This document shows, piece by piece, positions 11,157-20,612 of a stretch of 64,000 nt of DNA. The notes beneath the pieces were generated by a model. It made no database searches. It saw only the letters and a program-made list of their open reading frames with translations, and was not told the DNA's origin. Position numbers and translations under genes: made by a program. The stretch is from Zygaena filipendulae. Its lineage: Eukaryota > Arthropoda > Insecta > Lepidoptera > Zygaenidae. How positions within the stretch are numbered: position 1 is the stretch's first letter; every line of letters starts with the position of its first letter. The stretch spans positions 3,496,001-3,560,000 of the forward strand of contig OU015664.1 of the NCBI GenBank assembly GCA_907165275.2, in the 5' to 3' direction.

Positions 11157-12750
11157 TACTTTTGTTAAACAAATGCTTGTAGAATTTTATTATGGTTATT
11201 TTATTTGATCTCAAATTATGTAGAACTATGGTAACGATGACTATGAAAAGATTAAAAAAAAAATGCAAAATTCATTTCATTATTAGGCCCATGTTTTTTG
11301 AAAACAATTTCTGTTTTTGGAGTAAGTAGCCTGCTACTGCTAAAACACCAATTATCCTCAAAACCTCATAAAAATTTGGTTGAGTTTCTCGTTTATACAG
11401 CACGGAGGGCATCTATCCCGCACCACAGGCATCTATCCTTCTTAGTATTTTCATGTTGGGGCAACTATCCATACGGGTAGGCATCTATCCTCAAAAAAGG
11501 AGTTCCACAAAAAGCTAAAATTTGCAAAATCTGTAATTTGTAGGTCCAAAAATACAAATCACAATTAAACATAAAGGATTAAACTAGCTAAATTCATAGA
11601 AGTTATTTATATAAAATTGATATTTTAAAAAATAGGAGGATATTTCAAAAAGTGGGGCATCTATCCTGGTTTTACCCTAGGTCATAAGTACGCAACTGTA
11701 AATTCACATGGCGAAATGAGCAAAAGTGACCGATTCGACCGCAAACTTATGCACATGTTGTTTGCTTAGCCATGATAGTAATTATCAATTAATTGCCATT
11801 ATGTACACATCAACCACCGTCTAAAATATCAAAATTAATATTTATTAAAATAAGAACCGTCTTGAAGAAAAAAAAAGAACGAAGCAAACATATTTGAGTG
11901 TAATAGCGTGTACTAGAAGAGAAACTCATAAATTATAGAAACAGGCCTATAAAACAATACATAAACTTGACATTAACCGATAGCTCAGTCGGACTTTTAA
12001 TTGGGAATACATATGCAAGTGGACAAATTCGAACCTGTTAAAGTCTGTAATATACGGAGGTTATCATAAAGACATAATAGAGGTACACACGTATATATAT
12101 ACATCGTGTTAATGAATTAACTGAAAACTAGAAAGTAGTTTGCTCAGAATCAATCGCACTATGTTTTAATATAGGTTATATTTTTTCACTTTTATGTGCT
12201 CATGTCTAAATTATTTATAATACAATATTTAGCGCGTACGCCGCTCAAAGCAAAAAAATTCGAACCGGTAGGTGCGGGCGTAACGCTTGGAATTTCGTAG
12301 ATAGGTCACCTCTAAAGTAATGTTGAACAACTTTTAAAGTTTTAACTTTTTTACATAAAATATATTTAAATCAGATTATTGTTTATTTTAAATGGGGTGT
12401 ATCAGGTTTTCAGTTAATTCATTAACATGTTGTATATATACCATGCCCAAAGAAGTTTGACTTCAAAACAAGTAGGTACGTCGTTTCATAAATGGCGTCA
12501 ATTAGATTGGCCGGGCCTTCAGTCCGGTCCGCTAAAATGGTGATATTATGTCAACTATCGTGTTACTTCACAAATTGTTTCACGCCTCCACACCCTCTTT
12601 GTAACGGGAATTCGTTACGCCTCTATGTAAGTAGGGCGTGATATTATTGATACAAAATCTTGTAAATTTTTCTTTTACCTACACTCTATTATGACTGTGT
12701 CTCCTTATCTACATAATATTGCATTTTAGATAGGCAGATTAAAAAAAAAA

Positions 12751-12997
12751 CGAATCCTGAAATTCACGCGGACAAAACCACGAGGATCACCTGGTATTCC
12801 AAAAGAGGAAGAGGCGGAATAATGGAAGGCTTCAGTCAGTCAGTAAGTCTTTATATGGATTATAGTTCCCGAGTTCCCGCGGGAATTCCATGTTAAAAAG
12901 TACCCTATGTCCTCCAAATTTCATCCAAGTCCATTCGGCCGTTTTTGCGTGATTGAGTAACAAACGTCCACAGATTTATAATATTAGTAGGATTAAG
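12751..12997 (+). repeat. 'ccgcggtttcacccgcg' family copies
   Basis: A short reversed head fragment (aattcacgcggacaaaacca) is followed by a forward body from 12862: cccgcgggaattcc, aaaaagtaccctatgtcc, aaatttcatccaagtcc, the 'cgtttttgcgtgattgagta' motif and the tail ttataatattagtaggatta. This is one of the commonest interspersed families in lepidopteran DNA; the tail suggests retroposition. Confidence 0.65.
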
Positions 12998-13309
12998 TTA
13001 GAATATTTTCCAAATATTAACTTCATTCAGGCTAACAAATAACAAAGTACCTACATATTATACGTATAGGCATTTCTATATTTGACTTCAATAGTCTCCG
13101 GCTTGGCTAAAAGTGGTAAATCTACATTAAATTTACAATCTCTTCTCTTGCTCAATTGTAAAGGTAAAGTTTGTTTTAAATGAAGGTAAGTACAATATAA
13201 TAGGAGTAAATTTCTGAAACTAATGGACAGACTTTAAAAATTCCTTCACTGATACCTATACTATACCAGTAGGCAGTATGTACACATGTATTATTTTATC
13301 CCGATACAA

Positions 13310-13752
13310 AGAGTTCCCGAGGCAATTCTGAAATGGGCGTGAGTGAAACCGCAGGGAAACGGCTAGTTTATTATATACTAGTCAATAGTCATTTCCCGTG
13401 GTTTCACTCATGTGAGATTTCCGGGTACCTACCCTATGTCCTTTTCTGTACCCCTGACAACGTGTTTGCAAATTTCACAATGATCGGCTGAGTAGTTAAG
13501 ATGTGAAAGCGTAACAAACAAATAAATAAATTCAAAATTCGAAAATGCATTACTAGCTGTGCCCCGCGGTTTCACCCGCAGCAATTTCGGAGTTCCCGCA
13601 GGAATTCCAGAATAAAAAGTAGCCTATGTTCTTCTCTGTACCTCTGACAACGTGCAAACCAAATTTCATCCAAATCCGCTCAGCCTTTTTTGCGTGATTG
13701 AGTAACAAACATCCACAATTTCACATTTATAATACATATTAGTAGGATTAGA
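13310..13752 (+). repeat. Cluster of three 'ccgcggtttcacccgcg' family copies
   Basis: A reversed head (gagtgaaaccgcagggaaac, ending about 13370) sits head-to-head with a forward copy (13377-13540, ctgacaacgtg and gatcggctgagtagttaaga). A second forward copy (13550-13752) is more complete, starting tactagctgtgccccgcggt and ending attagtaggatta. Confidence 0.7.
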
Positions 13753-16700
13753 ATGTATATATGGTTCTAAAGTGAAACCTTGCCACGAAGCACCAAAACA
13801 ATATTGTAGTAATCTCCACAAATTTGGTCCTTCGACCGCCGCCGCATTGCCCAGATGTGTGAGGGCTATTTTAAACTCATAATAACGGTTGTCGACACGT
13901 GTGTGACGACCATTACCACATATTACAAAAAATGGAGGAAAAACAATAAAACTCGTAAGGGGACCGCGGAGACAGCGCTTTTTAAAATTGTTTTTACTTT
14001 TCGCCCTTTCAATATCGTGGCCGCTTAAAAATATAAAGATTATAAAATTTATAACTTGATGATAGCCGAAATTATTTTTTTTGTAAATAGAATAAAATGG
14101 TGATTATTGTGATTATAGCGTGGCGTGATCTTACTTTTCAAATTTCGAATTCTACTTTAACCTATATAATATTATATTCACATACTAGTTATATAATTAT
14201 ATAGTATAGTACTTATACTTTAGGTACTTTTCAAAAGCTGTGGCCTTCAACTTTACCAGATTGAATTTTTGGATTGCCTCGGGAACATTTTTTTGTACCG
14301 GGATTTTAAAAAACCATATATAGATCTGCCGTATGTTGTACGTTAGATACGTTCAAAAAGATCCCCATAGTAGTATAACTTTTGTTATGCATTTTTAATA
14401 GGTATGTATCCTTTTATTCCTCTGTTCAACTAGACAGAATGCCTCAGTACTTGATAATTTTAATTAACGAATACTCACAAACGGTCATTTCAGTTTGTAA
14501 CCCCATGTCCTCCCACAAAGCAACTATGACAGCTATTCAAAACTGCACCCGTCCTACACACCGGTCTGCAATCGATAATCACTAACAATCCTTTAAAATT
14601 CCTGACCTAGGGGACTGTATGCGTATCCAATCACATTATATATCTACGCGCAAACTGATATAAATATATAGTATTGTTGGATATGAGGATATCTATACAC
14701 AGACAACCACAAGTAAGTCATCCGTCATACCCGACCGGTGAATCAAAGTGTATGGTATATTTACAACACAGAGTATGCATTATCACCATTCTTAAATCAG
14801 CTATCAACGTACTCTTTTCACTAAAAGGGTGAGCTTCACTATAGAAAAGGTTGACCCCTCATAAAGACTTATCACCTCATATACAAAATAAGGTCCTCTT
14901 AATCCGTACGGCGTAAACCAAATAATGTTCTAAGTGGCCGACTATAGAGATCAAATTCGAGCGCGCACCAAAATAGAGATGGAATCTCGCCGAAGTTAGC
15001 GGTAGTTTTTTCACAACAATCTCCACTCGGACTTAACTTACGTTATCTCAGCCACGAACGCCACAAGGAAAGGAAACCCGCACGTACATAATAAGGGCGA
15101 TATTTCTAAAGAAATTTAAATTTGCCCGCAAAGGTCCCGAGATAGGATTAAAGATTGGGTGCCAAGATGGCCCTTTTGTGGTCGACCCTTAAGAAAACAT
15201 GTCTTGATATGGAAATATCCTGGACGGGACTTAATCGAGAAATCATTCGCGGGGGCGATCATTTATCAAGAAAACGGTACATGAATACGTAATTAGAGCG
15301 CAGAATGGTACGAAAATTTCAACCCACTCTCGATATTTTTCATTCTATTCGCTTTCACACTGCATGAGTGACCAAGTAAAATGCGTGTCATTGTTTACTG
15401 GCATATCAGCGAACATTTAGGTGCGGTGGAGCATTCACGTCGAAGTTTAAAAGGATAATTCTGTCTGTGGCTAGCATGTGAGGGATCTTCAACAAAACCG
15501 ATATGGCTACAACTGTCTTGACCACAACACCATGAATAGACGATAGCAAACTCAGTAAAACACAATCTTTTCCAACATGTGAGCCGAATTTAGAATCGGT
15601 GCACACATTAAATAAGAATAACACCCAAACTTTTTTACTGAATCGAAAATGATATATTTCCCCAACAAATATTTAACAATAATTTACATACGAAACGCCT
15701 AGCCACCGCGACAATCCTTCATTAATTTGTAAATTAAACAAGCGAGACCAAAATGCTGGACCTATTGTACACTTGATTCAATATTTGTTTTGATACAAAT
15801 AAATGACGGCCATCGGGTTTTCAACGTTTTGTGATGATAATGACTGTGGCAAGACCTTGTGTTCACAATATCCGTATGTCGACTGAAGTTTCTTTGTTAA
15901 AATGTTAACGACACTTTCAAATCTAAATATGGAAATGCCATACCTACAGTTAAAATTTTGTCGAGCAAGAATTTGGTACGGCTCAAACGAGATATCAGTG
16001 TCGCCTTTTCTATATTTAACCATCAGACTCACAGTCAAAGGACACGCGATAGGCACGAGGCAATCTTCCCCTCACCTTTCACATTGGAAACCCATAACGT
16101 CACATCTAAAATTAAAACTCACTTATTTAAAACCCGCCACTTAGCCACCTTCCCGTCTGTACAAAAACTAAAAATATCCACGACCATTGTGTCACGCTCA
16201 AAGAAGTACCATAGGTCACGGCGAACACACGAGCACATACCACGTGTCAGGAACACGACAAACGTTTTTTTATCTTTGAAAAAATTATAAAAGGTCGCTC
16301 CTAACAATGGGAACTCGGTAGCATCTTTGACAATTATAATATCAGAGCCGTTCAGCAACGGAGAACCATTAAGCAAACTATACCACTATCCGATACTACA
16401 TTCTAAACAAGTAGGGAAAGAGACGATTTTACAGTGACCAGTTTGTGGAGCTTAGAGCGTTTCGTAAGCGGTAAGTGTCATGGTTAACATAAGGGTCATC
16501 ACAAAAGCTAGCAGATAACAATGCGCGCACGTCAATCGTGTGCTCATGCAAATAATTTTTTTCTTCCAAAACAACCCTTTTTATCTGTAGCATAAAACGA
16601 TGGGGTTAATTAATATGTCCAAAATAATAAATTTTAAATTGTAAGATCCCTTTTTTCACTTGGCACGAGGTCGCAACTTACTGTCACCATTAGAATTATG

Positions 16701-18845
16701 TTCTTGTTGTGACAAAAAGCTTTCGTATAAATGCAGTTTAAATTGTTATTCAAGATTTATAGTCTTGGCTCTCTTTGTTTCTGGTTATCACTGTAGTAGA
16801 TATTAAAGTGGGATGTGTGACCCTATAGCTTTATTGGATGGCTGGTGTGACAGCTCACTTGAAGGGGTTAATATGAGCGTTTAGCTCGAAGTAAAAATCG
16901 AAACAACTGGTGCCGAAGCAGAACCTGCAATTGACGTTTGTGATGGCGCAATAACAACAAACGTGGCTATTGGATTCAATATTATTTTTATGTCATTCTC
17001 AGTAAATATAATCTTAACAGTCCATATAATATATGAAATAATGGATTCTGGTACTTATGCACACGAGTATATAGTACTCATATCTGATATCGATAAACTT
17101 AGAAACTACTAGAGCAATTAAGATCAAGACGATGACTTATATATGTTAGAACTAATGGGGAAATCCCGAAAAGTTTACGTGGCTGACATCGCGGAGAAAC
17201 AACATGTATAGGTACATTATTTTTAAAACTGACTGGCCGAATATCAGTCAGTTTCTCTTTTCACGGCCCAAAACAAACCAGTCTAGAAACTTCAAGTGAT
17301 GCTTTTACCTTTTATATAATTTAAGCAAACACCAAAAGACACTTGTTAGAACTTCCATATTTTTCAAATTAAAACACGATTGTACTCGTAGATGTGGGAA
17401 CAGCTAATTTGAGATTTACTATTTAGTTCTATATTTAAACTAGCCAGTGCATAAGTAGTTAAAACCAAGCTCATTAGCACTTTGCGATACCAACTCTAAA
17501 CGAAAATAAAAAAATTTAAAATTATCTATTTAAAATGTTGATTCGCTCAAAATGTGCGCACAACAAAGCGAGCGGACGTAATGCGGGTCGAAAATTTTGG
17601 TACAATGTACAATTTTCAGGGTTTAAGAAAGCTTTTGTTGTGCAACGGTTTAATACAGAAGTGTCAAATGACGGCACATCTGCTTGCACAAAGGGTTACG
17701 CTCGCGCTCGGCTAGATTATTTTCCGAACCACCCTCACAAGATTGTTCGCTTATACAGATGTTCGGAGATTTACCACGACCATTGTAAGTTTATTAGTGA
17801 ACGGCTTAAACTCTGGAGCCGTATCTTTAACGGCACTTTTTCAATGAGGAAAGAGATAATCGCTGTAGAAAAACAAGTATTCTATCATACAATAAAATCT
17901 TTTATATAGAACTTATATAAATGATTAAGATATTCTATAAATACAACAGCAATTTTAGTTATTATAACCAATTCTTATCATGAATATAAAAATGAGAATT
18001 GAGAAAATATAACTCAAATTATAATAAGTTGAGTGAGTGAATGTGTGAATGAGTTTAAAATAAAATTTATGAATATTCTACAGTAAAAATCGACGCAGAA
18101 ATTCAATCAGTCAGGTTATTTAAGCATTAGACAAACGGTGCTGTTGATAAGTTTTAAACAGTGATCGAGAAAATTGGAATGGAACACCCTGTTTAGCAGA
18201 GTCGGTAAGCTGACAAGATTAGAGTCTCTATCTAAAATAGATAGATCGCTGATGACGTCAGCATAAACGAACGCACCACGTCCAGCATTGTTATTGTGCA
18301 ACTAACATCACATCTTGCTGAAGGACAATGGGAGTGGAACGAAACGATAAAATTGTCTCCAAAGACAGAATCCTTAAAGGCAGTCAGTTAGAAGTCATTA
18401 ATAAAATACTAAATACTGGACGACAGTGAAAGGACGATAACACGAATTTTATGAATGTACATGTCTTGAAATATGTATTTGAGATTTTACGAGTACACCG
18501 GTCACCTAAAGTTGCATGGAAACTGAAAATGTTTATTAAATAAATCTGAATCGTTATGGATTGAGACAAACGAATTAAGAAATCCCGATCACTTATTAGG
18601 AACATAATTATTTCACTGCATAGATATAGGAATCTTTTTACGTTTTATCCAGATTCTACAAAATAATATATAATCCATACAAATCTCATTTGAAAAAGTG
18701 ACATCGAAACAACCTAAAATTGATTTAAACTGTAGTTTGAACTAATCGAAATTATCACAGATTCTTTGCAGACTGAGTGTTATGGTTCTTTTTTTAAGGA
18801 CCTTTTGATTTTGAGTATCTAATTAATGTGTTACGGATGACTTAC
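13753..18845. other. Intronic sequence, repeat-poor, candidate regulatory domain
   Basis: About 5 kb upstream (in the gene's sense) of the last intron's repeats and almost free of recognisable mobile elements. Base composition is more balanced than elsewhere, notably 14880-15330, 15700-16380 and 17535-17800. Overlapping ORFs at 15778-16376 occur in several frames on both strands. That points to constrained or stop-poor non-coding DNA rather than to a gene. A 124-codon ORF (17535-17909, plus strand) has no recognisable domain. Confidence 0.35.
17535..17909 (+). other. Unrecognised 124-codon ORF inside the intron
   Basis: The frame starts MLIRSKCAHNKASGRNAGRK and ends TIKSFI; it is basic (many Lys/Arg) with scattered Cys. 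I recognise no domain, signal peptide or membrane segment. It lies antisense within the BCL11/Cph intron, and the first 250 bp are more GC-rich than the surroundings. It has no obvious promoter or splice structure. It is most likely a chance ORF over a conserved non-coding block. Confidence 0.12.
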
Positions 18846-19031
18846 CGCTATGCATTGTATTTGATTCAGCGTCCGCCATTTCAGTTCTAGATTTTTTGTG
18901 GTCTTCAATAGAAACTGAGGTGTCCATTTGTTCCTGTTTGATTTTGGGCTTGATATCTTCATCAGGTGAACTTGATGGCATTGGTGAGGTAGACGCCCTT
19001 CTCTTAGGAGTCGAAGTTCCGGCATCGGCTT
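18846..19031 (-). CDS. Cph: BCL11/Cph internal coding exon with SUMO-type and basic motifs
   Basis: This 186-nt exon encodes residues 140 (split) to 201 plus one base. On the minus strand it is entered after ttgatag and left at a GTAAG donor whose complement is cttac at 18841-18845. It is a symmetric phase 1-1 exon. The product is low-complexity: a STPKRRASTSPMP basic/Ser-Pro segment (146-158), an acidic PDEDIKPKIKQEQ stretch and a Ser/Glu-rich tail. I170-K171-Q172-E173 fits the psi-K-x-E SUMO acceptor consensus. This part of vertebrate BCL11A also carries a PKQE motif and is reported to be SUMO-modified; the correspondence is inferred. No fold is expected. Because the exon keeps frame at both ends, it could be skipped without disrupting the protein. 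Confidence 0.88.
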
Positions 19032-19502
19032 CTATCAAACAACAATTGAAATTAGGCATTAAATGCATATATTTATTTATTCTCTTTGACTTTGAAAACT
19101 TATCTATTCTAATATTATAAAGAGAAAAGATTTGATTTTTTACGAAAAAATCTTTGTTTGTATCGAATAAACCCTTTAAACTGATTTAAAAAATCTTTCA
19201 AATATTGAGGTGCAGTTTTCCTGAGTGACAACTTCATACCTGAATTCCCACGGAAACTCCGAAATTTACGCGAGGGAAACCTTGACAGATCGATTAGTTT
19301 AGGATAAATAGATTTTTTTTAATGAATAAGAACTAAAGAAGATTTTACAGAATACAGGCTGTTGTAATAAATAAATCATTCCATTTTTTGAGTATCTTTT
19401 TTAAGACTTTGCCTAGATTAGACTTTTTTAAAGTATTGTCACAGGTATACCTAAACGTGTCATTATCATGTTACCATATAATTTATAATAATAAAGATTT
19501 AC
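19032..19502 (-). repeat. Third intron of BCL11/Cph with a decayed repeat copy
   Basis: This 471-bp intron lies between the 19503 donor and the 19031 acceptor. It holds a decayed reversed copy of the 'ccgcggtttcac' family: tctaatattataaagagaaa at the tail and gaattcccacggaaactccg with acgcgagggaaacc at the head (about 19100-19285). Confidence 0.55.
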
Positions 19503-19706
19503 CATCCAACAGCCGCTTTGGAGTACTCGAAGCGCCTCCATCCTCCAAGAGATCCGGGTGTGCTATAGACGGACTGGCGAGTGGTGGGGTGTGAACTCTG
19601 CTGCTGGGTGGCCTTCGGGCGGTCAGCAGGGAGGGTCGCCTACTACTCGAGCTGCCTGTTGACGCCTGGCCCGTTCTCGAACCATCTTCAGGATCAGAAT
19701 TGGGAC
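19503..19706 (-). CDS. Cph: BCL11/Cph internal coding exon, Ser/Arg/Pro-rich linker
   Basis: This 204-nt exon encodes residues 72 (split Gly, G|gt) to 139 plus one base. The acceptor ends in caatacag, and the donor is GTAAAT (complement atttac at 19497-19502). The peptide starts PNSDPEDGSRTGQ, runs through SSSSRRPSL and ARRPPSSRVHTPPLASPS, and ends ASSTPKRLLD. It has no cysteine or other finger ligand, so it is a flexible linker between the CCHC finger and the first C2H2 finger. The frame is open over the whole exon and both boundaries are phase 1, which supports it even though the sequence itself is poorly conserved outside insects. It shares a STPKR motif with the next exon, so the two may have related roles or origins. 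Confidence 0.85.
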
Positions 19707-19996
19707 CTGTATTGATGAGAATTCTTTGAATTTCCTCGGTTAATTCTAAACTTTTAATAGGTTAAATTAACATTTTAGAAGTTGCGATTCTTCAGGTGCT
19801 TTGAAAGCATAATAATAATTGTAATCCAAATGGAAGAATTACAACTTGAAATTTTATCATGATAAAGACGTAACTTCCAACACAATATTTAATCACAATT
19901 ATTAGTTCGAAAACTAATTTACTTTTAAATGCACCCAAGTCCTAGTAAGATTATTATAAGAGTTTATGAAGTAATCATGCAAAAACCAGAACTTAC

Positions 19997-20173
19997 CAGT
20001 ACTGTAGCAGTGGTAGGAGGTAAGGTCTTTATCACAGGATGAGATTTTGTGCTGGATAAACCGGACGATGTCGGAGAGGGCGAAGGCTCTTCGACAGGCC
20101 CCGCATGTGAGCGTATCGGCGGGGACCCCAGGAGTTGGGGATCCGCCACCTTCTGCCGCGCTGTCCGCGTCCG
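19997..20173 (-). CDS. Cph: BCL11/Cph exon carrying the N-terminal CCHC zinc finger
   Basis: This 177-nt exon encodes residues 13 (split) to 71 plus one base. Its acceptor is ctctccccag and its donor is the full consensus GTAAGT. After an acidic/Gly/Pro lead (DADSAAEGGGSPTPGVPAD) comes TLTCGACRRAFALSDIVRFI followed by QHKISSC, with ligands C36-C39-H54-C59. It aligns residue for residue with the [20 protein letters not shown] segment of human BCL11A. In vertebrate BCL11 proteins this N-terminal CCHC finger mediates self-association rather than DNA binding; the same role here is inferred. The exon ends shortly after the finger (TSYHCYST). It is close to the 19503-19706 exon (290-bp intron) but about 24 kb from the next candidate coding exon upstream. 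Confidence 0.93.
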
Positions 20174-20281
20174 CTGGGGAGAGAAAAAGTAAAACATACA
20201 ATATATCGTTGTTCTTTTTTAATTTTACAACAATAATATTATAATAACAATGATAAAAACGTTTGGTCGTAACGATACACA

Positions 20282-20305
20282 ACACACACACACACACACA
20301 CACAC
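20282..20305. repeat. (CA)n microsatellite
   Basis: A pure CA dinucleotide run about 110 bp upstream, in the gene's sense, of the CCHC exon. Confidence 0.9.
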
Positions 20306-20504
20306 CTTAGTTGACACACCTTCGATTCATTAATATAATTATAATTTATATATTTATTCGCATTTCAATTGCTGTGCTACTGCACCACCTACCTACTGTT
20401 TTTACTGTACTAAATGTCTCCATACTCAGCCTGGAAGAGATCGCTTCATAGTAATTCTAATTATCATAGTAAATCATAGTAATTCTTCATTTCATTCATT
20501 CATT

Positions 20505-20552
20505 GACACACACACACACACACACAAGCACACGCACACATACGCATACACA

Positions 20553-20604
<52 letters not shown>

Positions 20605-20612
20605 CACACACA
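20505..20612. repeat. Long compound (CA)n microsatellite
   Basis: About 108 bp of almost uninterrupted CA repeats with a few substituted units (tacgcata, cggaca). Together with the 20282-20305 run it lies just upstream of the CCHC exon and is likely length-polymorphic. Confidence 0.92.

Larger units (their letters stand above)
9152..11677 (+). mobile_element. Pogo/Tigger-like DNA transposon, internally deleted, interrupted by a second transposon
   Basis: The ends are inverted: gggtaaaggcgtgatagatg at the left and the complement of catctatcctggttttaccc at the right. Each is bounded by TA (9150-9151 and 11678-11679), the duplication expected of the Tc1/mariner/pogo superfamily. Inside are the remains of a DDE_1 transposase (9718-10010) and about ten copies of the end motif ggca(t/a)ctatcc in both orientations, clustered at 9164-9190, 9508-9580 and 11408-11490. 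Without the 1146-bp insertion at 10011-11156 plus its TA duplication, the element is about 1.38 kb, so it is non-autonomous. Confidence 0.82.
3698..18845 (-). other. Large last intron of BCL11/Cph (15.1 kb)
   Basis: Intron bounded by the GTAAG donor at 18845 and the cccacag acceptor at 3698. It contains the repeats and transposons listed separately (5425-6880, 9152-11677, 12751-13752). The rest is AT-rich sequence with several more GC-balanced islands. The stretches 4020-5420 and 11680-12750 hold nothing I recognise. Confidence 0.8.

Noticed and set aside
15778..16376. Possible gene from overlapping ORFs on both strands
   Set aside because: Three frames are open over the same bases, none with splice sites or a known domain. 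More consistent with stop-poor non-coding DNA.
20282..20612. Possible CRISPR-like or tandem-repeat array
   Set aside because: Simple CA microsatellites without repeat-spacer structure, in a eukaryotic genome.
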